This document shows, in pieces, positions 6,333 to 13,915 of a stretch of DNA of 15,158 nucleotides. Numbering within the stretch: the first letter of the stretch is position 1; the number at the start of each line of letters is the position of its first letter. The translations under genes were made by a program, and so were the position numbers. The DNA comes from Acuticoccus sp039189655 (lineage in GTDB: Bacteria > Pseudomonadota > Alphaproteobacteria > Rhizobiales > Amorphaceae). Under the pieces are notes generated by a model. The model ran no database searches. It saw nothing but the letters and a program-made list of their open reading frames with translations, and was not told where the DNA came from. Location: assembly GCA_039189655.1 (NCBI GenBank), contig JBCCYN010000114.1:1-15158 (forward strand), in the 5' to 3' direction.

Positions 6333-8879
6333 ATGGCGCGACCACTCAACGCACGGCTGGCCAGACTCATTGCCAGCGCCCGCGTCGCCCTTTGGTGGGA
6401 ACGGCTTTGGCCGGCCATGGCACCCATGGTGGGCGTGGTGGCGCTTTTCCTGGCGTCCGCCTGGATGGGCCTTTGGATCGGTCTTCCGCCCGGGGTGAAA
6501 ATCGTGGCGCTGCTCATTTTTGCAGTGCTTTTCGTTCTTTCCGGCTGGCGGCTACTCCAATTGCGGGCGCCCGAGCGGGACGAAGCGCTTCGCCGCCTGG
6601 AGGATGACGCCGACCTCAGTCACCGGCCCCTCGGCGCCTACGAGGACAGCCTTGCACCCGGAGGCGATCAGATCACCGAGGGCCTTTGGCGGGTCCATCG
6701 CAAGCGCGCCAGGGAACGGCTCAATGCGTTGAAACCAGCGGTCCCGCGGGCCGACATTGTGCCCTCCGACCCCCTGGCGGTGCGCTCGGTGGTGGGCATT
6801 GCGCTTTTCATGGGCGTTGCCGTGGGGACTGGCGCGCTGGCCGAACGGCTCATCACGCCGTTCGACTTCCGCGAGCCCGTATCCGCGGTCGACGGCCTGC
6901 AGTTCCGCCTCGATGCCTGGGTGACACCGCCGCCCTACACGGGCCGCTCGCCGCTCTTCCTGTCCTCCACCACCCGGGTGGAGACCGCCGATGGCATCCG
7001 CGTTCCGGCCGGCTCGACCCTCACCGTCCGCGCCCAGGGCATTTCGGACGTGGACCTTTATCTCACCGACGAGACGGGCGGCCGCGCGGCGGAAATGCCG
7101 GTGATTTCCGAGGCGGCGGGAAATGCCTTGCAGGCGGTCATTCCCATAGAGGGCGCCATGAGCGTCGATGTGCGCCGCAGCGGCCGCATCATCGATGGCT
7201 GGCAGTTTGTGGCTGACCCTGACATGCCGCCCACAGCCGAACTCGACGAAGCGCCGCGCAGCAACGAGCGGAACGGCTTTGAAATTCGCTACACCCTCAA
7301 TGACGACTATGGGATCGCGTCCGCCGAGGCGCTGATCATGCCCCACGCGGAGGGCGAGGGTCGCCGGCCTTTGGTGGAAAATCCCAGCTTTGCCGTGACC
7401 CTGCCGGGCGGGTCCGGTATGCGCGGCGCCGGGCGGACCGTTCAGGATCTCTCCTCCCATCCCTTTGCGGGCCTTGAATCCACCATCAAGCTAAAGGCCA
7501 CCGATGGCGTCGGCCAGGTGGGCTACAGCGGACCGCGTAGTTTCCGCCTTCCCGCGCGGACCTTTGTCAATCCGGTCGCCCGCGCGGTGGTGGAGCAGCG
7601 GCGCAACCTTGCCCTCGATGCCAACATGCATGTGACGGTCATTGATGCGCTGGACCTCATCCTCCTCAACCCCGAGGAAATCGGCAGCCCCGGCGCATTC
7701 CTGGCCACCAAGGCGGCCTACGCGGACCTGGTCGCGGCGCAGACGGACGATGACCTGCGCGAGATGCTGGAGAGCCTTTGGCAGTTGGCGCTTATGCTGG
7801 AGGACGACGGCATGAGTGAGGCCGAGCGCGCGCTGCAAGCCGCGCAGGAAAGGCTCCGCCAGGCCATCGAGGATGGCGCTTCGCAGGAAGAGATCGCGCG
7901 GCTAATGCAGGAGCTGCGCGAGGCGATGCAGCGCTACATGCAAGCGCTGGCCGAGCGTGCGCCCCAAGCGCCCCAGCAGGCGATGGACCAAAACTCCCAA
8001 GAAATTACCCAAAGCCAGCTCGATCAGCTGCTGAAGCGCATCGAAGAGCTTCTTAAGGAAGGCCGCCAGGAAGAGGCCGAAGCGCTCCTCGCCGAGCTGC
8101 AGCAGATGATGCAGAACCTGCAAATGGCGCAGCGCGGCCAGAACCAGCAGGGCGATCCCATGGGCCAGAACGGCCGGACGCTTGACGAGCTGGGCCGCAT
8201 GATCCAGCGCCAGCAAGAGCTGATGGACGAAACCTACGGCATGAACCAGGGCGAAGAGGGCCAGCAGCGCGGCCCCGGCCAGCAGGGGCAGCAAGGACAG
8301 CGCGGGCAGCCGGGCCAGCAGTTCGGCCAGCGCGGACAATCGGGCCGCGGTCAGCAGGGCGGCCAGCAAGGCGAAGGCATGTCCCCCCAGGAGCGGGCCG
8401 AGGCGTTGCGCCGGCTTCAGGAGGATCAACAGGCCCTGCAGCAGCAGCTAGACGAGCTGATGCGCCAGTTGGAAGAACAGGGATTTGACCCAGGCGAGCG
8501 GCTGGACGACGCTGAGCGGTCCATGGGCGATGCCGGCGAATCCCTCGGCGAAGGCCAGACGGGCGAGGCCGTGGGCGAGCAGAGCGATGCCTTGCAAGCC
8601 CTGCGAGAGGGCGCCCAAAGCATGGCCCAGCAGTTGGCCGAAGCGCAGCAGGGCGGCGCCCCAGGCGACGAATTGGGTGCGCCCGACCAGGGCCCCCAAC
8701 GCGATCCCCTGGGACGTACAAGGAGCGAAGGCGGCTACGCGGACACCAGTCGCGTCACCATCCCCGACGAGATCGACGCCCAGCGCGCCCGCCAGATCCT
8801 GCGCGAATTGCGCGAGCGGCTGGGCAACCTGGGCCTGCCCCGGGTCGAGCGCGATTACCTTGAGCGTCTGCTGCCCTAG
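6333..8879 (+). CDS. DUF4175 / TIGR02302 family membrane-anchored protein
   Basis: Large inner-membrane protein of 848 residues. Two hydrophobic helices lie near residues 30-50 and 55-73, with a third near 149-170. A beta-rich region follows (about 175-400), starting after LAERLITPFDFREP and containing DAWVTPPPYTGR and FEIRYTLNDDYGI, typical of the family. From about 465 it turns helical and very rich in Gln, Glu and Ala (predicted coiled coil). Residues about 637-683 are a Gln/Gly low-complexity stretch, then another coiled coil. The C-terminus, RARQILRELRERLGNLGLPRVERDYLERLLP without its final residues, is a conserved family ending. Most of the chain should be periplasmic. The family has no established function; its place next to ftsEX suggests an envelope or division role, which is inference. 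ATG 6333 has a G-rich Shine-Dalgarno just upstream. The TAG stop lies within a palindromic repeat. Confidence 0.9.
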   Translation: MARPLNARLARLIASARVALWWERLWPAMAPMVGVVALFLASAWMGLWIGLPPGVKIVALLIFAVLFVLSGWRLLQLRAPERDEALRRLEDDADLSHRPLGAYEDSLAPGGDQITEGLWRVHRKRARERLNALKPAVPRADIVPSDPLAVRSVVGIALFMGVAVGTGALAERLITPFDFREPVSAVDGLQFRLDAWVTPPPYTGRSPLFLSSTTRVETADGIRVPAGSTLTVRAQGISDVDLYLTDETGGRAAEMPVISEAAGNALQAVIPIEGAMSVDVRRSGRIIDGWQFVADPDMPPTAELDEAPRSNERNGFEIRYTLNDDYGIASAEALIMPHAEGEGRRPLVENPSFAVTLPGGSGMRGAGRTVQDLSSHPFAGLESTIKLKATDGVGQVGYSGPRSFRLPARTFVNPVARAVVEQRRNLALDANMHVTVIDALDLILLNPEEIGSPGAFLATKAAYADLVAAQTDDDLREMLESLWQLALMLEDDGMSEAERALQAAQERLRQAIEDGASQEEIARLMQELREAMQRYMQALAERAPQAPQQAMDQNSQEITQSQLDQLLKRIEELLKEGRQEEAEALLAELQQMMQNLQMAQRGQNQQGDPMGQNGRTLDELGRMIQRQQELMDETYGMNQGEEGQQRGPGQQGQQGQRGQPGQQFGQRGQSGRGQQGGQQGEGMSPQERAEALRRLQEDQQALQQQLDELMRQLEEQGFDPGERLDDAERSMGDAGESLGEGQTGEAVGEQSDALQALREGAQSMAQQLAEAQQGGAPGDELGAPDQGPQRDPLGRTRSEGGYADTSRVTIPDEIDAQRARQILRELRERLGNLGLPRVERDYLERLLP

Positions 8880-8920
8880 AGCAGTTCATACGATCATGCG
8901 GTCGCATGAACTGCTCTAAG
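8875..8920. repeat. Palindromic repeat element, copy 1 (REP/MITE-like), at the 3' end of the DUF4175 gene
   Basis: The arms TAGAGCAGTTCAT (8877-8889) and ATGAACTGCTCTA (8906-8918) are perfect 13-base inverted repeats. The 16 bases between them partly pair as well, so the transcript would fold into a long hairpin. The TAG at 8877-8879, the DUF4175 stop codon, is the first triplet of the arm. The inner part (ACGATCATGCG then TCGCATGA) is shared with 13911-13964, so this is one copy of a dispersed family. There is no T-run after it, so it is not a classical intrinsic terminator, but it could stabilise or end mRNA as REP elements do. Confidence 0.8.
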
Positions 8921-9208
8921 TTCTTGGTTCACCGCGCGGTTCGAGCCGCAACATGCTTCCATGTTGCTGAAACGCGCTTTCGGACCTGATCCCGCCTCGC
9001 TGCCCACCGCGACAGATCGGTCCGGGCCGCTAAAATACCGTAGGGGATGAGCGGTGCCCTGGGCGGGACGGCACGGCCCGACCATGCTACAGGCCCTTAA
9101 AGGTTGCCCAGCCCGGCGTCGGTGGCGTGCAGCCGATGGTTTGTCGCGCTCGGGTCGGGGCACGCCGGAAGACCTCTCCGGCTTCGGTCCGTTTTGTGGT
9201 GGGGTCCC
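8921..9208. other. Intergenic leader region upstream of ftsE
   Basis: These 288 bases lie between the palindromic repeat and the ftsE start. They hold a perfect stem with arms GCAACATG and CATGTTGC around a CTTC loop (8948-8967) and a GC-rich inverted repeat GCCGGA/TCCGGC (9164-9182) 26 bases before ftsE. A weak promoter candidate is at 9009-9036. The ftsE frame extends back to 9104, but that part shows no family similarity. From memory, relatives carry a small zinc-ribbon (MJ0042-type) gene in this place; I find no CxxC-bearing frame here. Confidence 0.5.
9009..9036 (+). promoter_or_regulatory. Weak candidate promoter for ftsEX
   Basis: GCGACA (9009-9014) and TAAAAT (9031-9036) are 16 bases apart. 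The -10 box differs from TATAAT at one base; the -35 box matches TTGACA at four of six. It would give an untranslated leader of about 165 bases before ftsE. This is only a consensus match in an otherwise GC-rich gap. Confidence 0.22.
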
Positions 9209-9868
9209 ATGATCGCGCTGGACAATGTGGGACTACGCTACGGCAACGGGCCGGAAATTCTGCGTGACATTTCCTTCGACGTTCCGGCGCGCTCGTTCCA
9301 GTTTCTGACCGGCCCGAGCGGCGCCGGCAAAACCACATTGATGCGCCTCCTGTCCCTTTCCCTGCGCCCCACGCGCGGCTTCATGAGCGTCTTCGGGGCC
9401 GATGTGAGCGTGCTCCAGCGGCCGCAGCTTCCAGCTTTGCGCCGGCGAATTGGCGTGGTGTTCCAGGATTTTCGCCTGCTCGATCACCTGTCCACCTTCG
9501 ACAACGTCGCCCTTCCCCTGCGCATCCAAGGCCGGGAAACCCATGCGTTCCGCAACGATGTCAACGAGCTTTTGCGCTGGGTTGGCCTGTCGGAGCGGCA
9601 ACACGCGTTTCCGCCAGTGCTGTCGGGGGGTGAGAAGCAACGGGCTGCCATTGCCCGCGCGCTCGTCACCCAGCCCGACATTTTGTTGGCGGACGAGCCC
9701 ACCGGGAACGTGGATCCGCCCATGGCAAAAAGGCTGATGCGGCTCTTTTTGGAGCTGAACCGGCTGGGAACCTCGGTGGTCATCGCAACCCACGACATCG
9801 CCCTGATGGATGAGGTGGACGCGCGCCGCCTCATCTTGTTTGACGGCCGGCTGGAGGCCGCCCGCTGA
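9209..9868 (+). CDS. ftsE: Cell-division ATP-binding protein FtsE
   Basis: Cytoplasmic ATPase of the FtsEX complex, an ABC-type device at the septum that uses ATP hydrolysis to switch on periplasmic peptidoglycan hydrolases instead of moving a substrate. The 219-residue protein has Walker A GPSGAGKT (35-42), a Q-loop in GVVFQDFRLLDH, the signature LSGGEKQR (138-145), Walker B ILLADEPTGNVD (D162, E163) and the switch His H195 in ATHD. The motif TGNVD and the length are typical of FtsE. The frame opens at 9104, but ATG 9209 gives the family N-terminus MIALDNVGLRYG and has GGTGGGG a few bases upstream, so I take 9209. Its TGA overlaps the ftsX ATG by one base, indicating co-translation with its membrane partner. 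Confidence 0.95.
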   Translation: MIALDNVGLRYGNGPEILRDISFDVPARSFQFLTGPSGAGKTTLMRLLSLSLRPTRGFMSVFGADVSVLQRPQLPALRRRIGVVFQDFRLLDHLSTFDNVALPLRIQGRETHAFRNDVNELLRWVGLSERQHAFPPVLSGGEKQRAAIARALVTQPDILLADEPTGNVDPPMAKRLMRLFLELNRLGTSVVIATHDIALMDEVDARRLILFDGRLEAAR

Positions 9869-11370
9869 TGGATGAGCCGCCCACCGACGCCCGGCGCGGC
9901 AACAACCGCGATCGCCGGCCCGGGCGGGAGGAGCGGCCGCCCCGCGATGGCAAGACCGTCGCCCGTTCCGCCGGCGGAAAACAGCCCGCACCAACAACCC
10001 CAGGCGCCAGCGCCAGCCAGCGTCCGCGGCGAAGCGAGGCGCAAACCAAGAAGGTTCCCGTCGCCGCTCGCCAGCAGGCGCCCGAACCATCGCCCGAGGA
10101 GGGGCCTCCGCGCCCCAGACGCCTCGCCACCAGCGCGGCAGCCAAAGCGCCCAGCACGCCGCCTCCACGGCAAGTTGTGCGCGAGGAGCGCGCAGCGCCG
10201 CCTGGCCCACCCCGGGGGCGACGCAGCGCCCTCCCCCAACGCGAGCGCGACGACGGTGCACCGGACGCCAAACCGCGCCGGGCGCAGCAGCAACCCCCAC
10301 CGCAAGACGACGTCGCGCCTGGCGAACCCCGCTCCCGACCACCACAACAGCGGGCCGCGGTACCCGTTGAAGCCAAACAGCCCACTCAACCTGCGGCCCC
10401 GATTGAGGAGAGCGCTCCCCACCAGAGCGTATCGCCGCCACGAACCCGCGCGCTGGTGGATGAGCCAGACCGCGATGCCATCGTGGAAGACGGCCCCATC
10501 GTGTCGCCCCAGACGGTGGTGGGCCGCGGCCTCACCATCGTGATCGCGATCATGACTTTCCTGTGCGCGGTGCTCTTCGGGAGCGCGATGATCGTCGACC
10601 GCGCGGCGGACGACTGGGGTAGCCAGGTCCTTGAAGACATTAGTGTTACGGTGCTTCCCCTGGACGGCGATCCGGTGGAGCGGCGCCTTGAGGATGTGGT
10701 CGAGGCACTGAGCGCGGTGCCGGGCCTTACCGACATCGCCGTACTCTCCCTTTCCCAGTCCGAAGCGCTGCTAGAACCCTTTTTGGGGAGCGGAACCGAC
10801 CTTTCGCTTTTGCCTGTGCCGCGATTGGTGAGCGCCCAACGCGCGAACGGTTTTGACGCTCACGTTGCCGCCGATGCCCTTGCGGCCATCCCAGGCGTAT
10901 CCCTTGACGACCATAGTGGCTGGAGCGCCCAGCTGTCGGCAATGGCCGGATCGGTGACAGCGGCAGCGGTGGCGGGCCTCGTCCTGATGCTGATCTCAAC
11001 AGCCATCGCCGTGGTGTTCGCCACCCGCGCCACCATCGCCAGCAACGCAGCCATCGTCGACGTGCTTCACCTGCTCGGCGCAGAGGACAGTTTCATTCAG
11101 CGCGCCTTCCGCCGGCGTTTTGTGGCCATCGGCGCCCGGGGTGCAGCGCTGGGGCTTGCGGTAGCGCTGGTGCTCTTTGGTACCCTCGAAGTCTGGTCGC
11201 TCTTTTCCGCCGGTGCGGCCTCAGCCCAATCCGCCGCGCTCCTGGGCGCCCCCCGCATCGGCGCTGCCGGCTTTTTAGGCCTCTTCGTCGTGGCGCTTTT
11301 CGTGGTGGCCCTCGTCGGCCTTTGCACGCACCTTGCGGTGCGCCATCACCTCAAACACCTGTCGCTGTGA
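9868..11370 (+). CDS. ftsX: Cell-division protein FtsX with a long Pro/Arg-rich N-terminal tail
   Basis: Membrane subunit of FtsEX. Four hydrophobic helices fit the family: about 221-243, 365-390, 423-446 and 468-492. A periplasmic domain of about 120 residues lies between the first two and would contact hydrolase activators. The region around LLGAEDSFIQRAFRRRF between helices 2 and 3 is typical of FtsX. The product is 500 residues, against roughly 300-350 in most FtsX proteins. The excess is an N-terminal cytoplasmic tail of about 205 residues, dominated by Pro, Arg, Ala and Gln and probably disordered. Its codons are largely G/C at position three, and the ATG at 9868 overlaps the ftsE stop (TGATG), so the long start looks real. 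A later internal start would remove the tail but would break the coupling. Confidence 0.92.
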   Translation: MDEPPTDARRGNNRDRRPGREERPPRDGKTVARSAGGKQPAPTTPGASASQRPRRSEAQTKKVPVAARQQAPEPSPEEGPPRPRRLATSAAAKAPSTPPPRQVVREERAAPPGPPRGRRSALPQRERDDGAPDAKPRRAQQQPPPQDDVAPGEPRSRPPQQRAAVPVEAKQPTQPAAPIEESAPHQSVSPPRTRALVDEPDRDAIVEDGPIVSPQTVVGRGLTIVIAIMTFLCAVLFGSAMIVDRAADDWGSQVLEDISVTVLPLDGDPVERRLEDVVEALSAVPGLTDIAVLSLSQSEALLEPFLGSGTDLSLLPVPRLVSAQRANGFDAHVAADALAAIPGVSLDDHSGWSAQLSAMAGSVTAAAVAGLVLMLISTAIAVVFATRATIASNAAIVDVLHLLGAEDSFIQRAFRRRFVAIGARGAALGLAVALVLFGTLEVWSLFSAGAASAQSAALLGAPRIGAAGFLGLFVVALFVVALVGLCTHLAVRHHLKHLSL

Positions 11371-11449
11371 TGAAAACGCCTTAAAAATTTGCGCGCGCGA
11401 TACGCCAGACGCTCCGCCCGCCTGCGCCACAATATGAGATAAGCCGACC

Positions 11450-12244
11450 ATGGACGCCCGCACCGAAACCACCGAGAGCAGCGAACGCGGTCCCCGCCGC
11501 GGGGGATTGGCCCACGCCATCGCCCTCGTCCGCACCACCGTCTACAGCGTCACCGCAACCTTATACTTTCTGCTCACCACCACGATTTGTGTCTGGGTGA
11601 TGCTGTTTCCGCCCCAAAAGATGCGTCACTTTTTGATCTGGTGGGCGCGCGGCGATCTTTTCTTGCTGCGGCTCATCTGCGGCCAATCCTACGAAGTGCG
11701 CGGCGAGGCGAACCGACCCCAGGGGCCGGCGCTGGTGGCATCGAAACACCAGGCCGCTTGGGAAACGCTGGCGCTGTTGCCGATCTTGCCGCGCGGCGCG
11801 TTCATCTTGAAGAAAGAACTTCTGAAAATCCCGATCTACGGAGCCTACGCGCGCTTTTTCGGGATGATACCGGTGGATCGCACCGGCGGCGCTGCGGCCC
11901 TAAAACAGCTGGACACCGACGCCAAGGACGCGATTGCCAAGGGATTTCAGATCATCATTTTCCCGGAAGGGACGCGGCAGCTTGTGGGCGCCCCGCCCGA
12001 CTATAAGCCCGGCGCCATCTTCCTCTACGACCGGTTGAACGTTCCCCTGGTGCCGGTGGCGCTCAACTCCGGGCTCTACTGGCCGCGGCGGCGGTTCGTT
12101 CGCTATCCGGGAAAAATCATCGTTTCGTTTCTTCCCGCCATTCCCCCAGGGCTCAAACGCACCGAGGCGACGGAACGGCTGAAGGTGGCCATTGAGGAGG
12201 AAACCGCGAAAATCGTTGCCGAGGCCCGTCAAGCAGCGCGCTGA
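11450..12244 (+). CDS. plsC: 1-acyl-sn-glycerol-3-phosphate acyltransferase
   Basis: Inner-membrane enzyme that acylates lysophosphatidic acid to phosphatidic acid, the precursor of membrane phospholipids. The 264-residue protein has a hydrophobic segment near residues 22-52, then the acyltransferase fold. Motif I is SKHQAAWET with H100 and, five positions on, E105 where the textbook HX4D has Asp. Motif III is FPEGTR (171-176), which binds the glycerol phosphate. The block ending in PLVPVALNSG corresponds to motif IV. The ATG at 11450 has only a weak purine-rich sequence upstream (GAGATAAG). It lies 79 bases after ftsX and may share its transcript. The last 16 bases overlap the converging chaC-like gene. 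Confidence 0.92.
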   Translation: MDARTETTESSERGPRRGGLAHAIALVRTTVYSVTATLYFLLTTTICVWVMLFPPQKMRHFLIWWARGDLFLLRLICGQSYEVRGEANRPQGPALVASKHQAAWETLALLPILPRGAFILKKELLKIPIYGAYARFFGMIPVDRTGGAAALKQLDTDAKDAIAKGFQIIIFPEGTRQLVGAPPDYKPGAIFLYDRLNVPLVPVALNSGLYWPRRRFVRYPGKIIVSFLPAIPPGLKRTEATERLKVAIEEETAKIVAEARQAAR

Positions 12245-12753
12245 CGCACTGCGGCGGCAACCGCATAAAGCCGATCATCGGTCACCCCCACTTCCGCCAG
12301 ATGGGCAGCCGTAGAGAGCACGTATTCTTCGTTCCGCCCCGATTGGCCCACCGCGCCGCAAACCACCGACAACGTCTCATCAAGTGACAAAGCGCCGGCG
12401 TACTGGGGATGCTGGCGGTCCACCACATAGGTGAGCGCCTCCACGGTGCTGCCGTCATCGCAGCGCACGGGGAGCGTTCGCTCCAGGTAGACGTTGGTCA
12501 CCTGCTCGCGCGCACGGAGGTATTCTGTTACCGCCTCCCGCTCCTCGTCCGCCACCTTAAAAAGAACGCCCCGACAAGCCCCGCCTCGGTCGAGCCCCAG
12601 GACCAGCCCCGGCCTTTCCCTCGTCCCGCGATGGACCCAGGAGTAGACGCAAAGCCGGCGGTGCCGGCCCCGCACGGTGCCGTTCTGGCGGGCGACGAAG
12701 TCGAAGCCGGGCCGCCACATCAGCGAACCATAGCCAAACACGTGGAACGGCAT
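12229..12753 (-). CDS. ChaC-type gamma-glutamylcyclotransferase
   Basis: Predicted to cleave glutathione (or gamma-glutamyl amino acids) to 5-oxoproline and the remaining peptide in the cytoplasm. The 174-residue protein begins with FGYGSLMW (6-13), the substrate-binding loop of the family. The catalytic Glu is probably E83 in EYLRAREQVTNVY. GVLFKV (62-67) and LTYVVDRQHPQY fit the ChaC subgroup. The length matches bacterial ChaC. ATG 12753 has GGAGG four to five bases upstream on the minus strand. It converges on plsC with a 16-base overlap of coding ends and diverges from DUF2125. Confidence 0.9.
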   Translation of the reverse strand: MPFHVFGYGSLMWRPGFDFVARQNGTVRGRHRRLCVYSWVHRGTRERPGLVLGLDRGGACRGVLFKVADEEREAVTEYLRAREQVTNVYLERTLPVRCDDGSTVEALTYVVDRQHPQYAGALSLDETLSVVCGAVGQSGRNEEYVLSTAAHLAEVGVTDDRLYAVAAAVRQRAA

Positions 12754-12800
12754 TGGGCCTCCGCGCCGTGGTCAAAGAAATGGACGGGCACACGTTGCCG

Positions 12801-12820
12801 CATCTTTGTGCACATTCCGT
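12801..12820. promoter_or_regulatory. TGTGCACA-centred site in the chaC/DUF2125 divergent region
   Basis: The reverse strand here reads ACGGAATGTGCACAAAGATG. Its first 14 bases equal the left part of the palindrome at 3153-3172, but its other half-site has diverged. It lies 48 bases before the chaC-like start and 90 before the DUF2125 start, so it could serve either. One match of 14 bases between two places in a window this size is near what chance allows; position and palindromy are what make it worth noting. Confidence 0.25.
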
Positions 12821-12910
12821 CGCGGCGATGATGCCTTGTGGTGGACACCGCCCCATGTCAAGCGTTGTGGATGGCGTCGGGCGATCGCCATTGCCCGGCA
12901 GGGGACCGCG

Positions 12911-13915
12911 ATGAGTAGGGTATCTCGAACGCTGCGTTACAAAGTGCTGATGGCGGTGGTCCTGTGCGTCGTTATCGGCTGGTCCGTGCTCTGGTTCGTC
13001 GCGGCCACCATCGTCGATCGCCAGGCCGAGAAGATGGAGCACTTAGCCGCCTCGCAGGGGGCGACTGCCGAGTGTGCCGACCGCCATGTCACCGGCTTCC
13101 CGTTCCGCATTGAAGTGCGTTGCCAAGCGGGCACCCACCTTGGCGTGCCGGGCTCGGATGTGGAACTGGAAGGCCTCACCGTCGCAGCGCTGGTCTACCG
13201 GCCGAGCCGGATTATCCTGGAAGCCCAATCGCCGTTGCGCTTTGCCGCGGCCGGGGCACCGGAGGTGGCCGCCGATTGGGACCTCGCACACCTCAGCACC
13301 CGGCTGGATTTTGCCAAAGAATCCGTGGAACGCCTCGACGTGGAAATCGTGGATGGGTCGGTGAGCGCCGGTGGCGCCCTGCCCGTCACCTTTTCGGAGT
13401 TCGATTTGAATGTGCGGCGCAGTCCCGTCGATCCCAACGCGATGGATCTTGCGGTGCGCGCCCAGAACCTCGCGCCTCAACCCGACGTGGACACCGCCTC
13501 CCTGGCGTTGCGCGGCACGCTCCAAGACGGCGCCGGGTTGCTTGCGGGCAATCCTCAGGCACTTTTGGGCGCGCTCCTCACCAAAGGAGCAGTGTTCGAC
13601 ATCGAGGCAGCAACCTTTGAAAGCGGCGACATGCAGCTCGCGGCCGCCGGAAAGCTGAACCTTGGGGCCGATGGCCTGTTGAACGGCACCATCGACATGG
13701 CCGTCGCCGGTCACGACCAGGGAGTGCCCTACATGGCCGTGCTCGCGCCCCAGGCCGAGCAGACGGTGTCGACGCTCCTTTCCAATATTCTTGCGTTTGC
13801 CCCGGCCGCCACCATCGGCGATCGAGCTGCGAAAAAAATCTCCCTGCAGATCCGCGACGGACAGGTGCGCGCTGGGATCCTGCCCCTGTTCACCATTCCG
13901 CCCATCAGGCCCTAA
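12911..13915 (+). CDS. DUF2125 family protein, probably periplasmic
   Basis: Conserved alphaproteobacterial protein of unknown function, 334 residues. One hydrophobic helix near residues 11-33 follows a short basic start (MSRVSRTLRYK), so it is anchored in the inner membrane or exported. The rest is predicted beta-rich. It includes the family motif GFPFRIEVRC (62-71); C55 and C71 are placed so that a disulfide is possible. The frame opens upstream at TTG 12806, but ATG 12911 has GGGGA at 12901-12905 and is immediately before the membrane helix, so I use it. From memory the family often neighbours tyrA and chaC, as here. The TAA stop is inside a palindromic repeat. Confidence 0.88.
   Translation: MSRVSRTLRYKVLMAVVLCVVIGWSVLWFVAATIVDRQAEKMEHLAASQGATAECADRHVTGFPFRIEVRCQAGTHLGVPGSDVELEGLTVAALVYRPSRIILEAQSPLRFAAAGAPEVAADWDLAHLSTRLDFAKESVERLDVEIVDGSVSAGGALPVTFSEFDLNVRRSPVDPNAMDLAVRAQNLAPQPDVDTASLALRGTLQDGAGLLAGNPQALLGALLTKGAVFDIEAATFESGDMQLAAAGKLNLGADGLLNGTIDMAVAGHDQGVPYMAVLAPQAEQTVSTLLSNILAFAPAATIGDRAAKKISLQIRDGQVRAGILPLFTIPPIRP

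Noticed and set aside
8948..8967. Hairpin GCAACATG/CATGTTGC as an intrinsic terminator
   Set aside because: The stem is perfect but has no T-run after it, so it is described only as an inverted repeat.
8894..9163. Possible small minus-strand gene upstream of ftsE, in place of a zinc-ribbon gene
   Set aside because: The 89-residue translation has no CxxC pairs, starts inside the ftsE N-terminal shadow region and ends in the repeat; it looks random.
9233..10441. 402-codon minus-strand open frame opposite ftsE and the start of ftsX
   Set aside because: It is antisense to clear FtsE motifs, its translation is low-complexity and rich in Arg, Gly and Ala, and no domain is recognisable. Long antisense frames are expected in GC-rich coding DNA.
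12806..12910. TTG 12806 as the start of DUF2125, adding 35 residues
   Set aside because: The extension has no family similarity, lies over the putative operator, and ATG 12911 has a good ribosome-binding site directly before the membrane helix.
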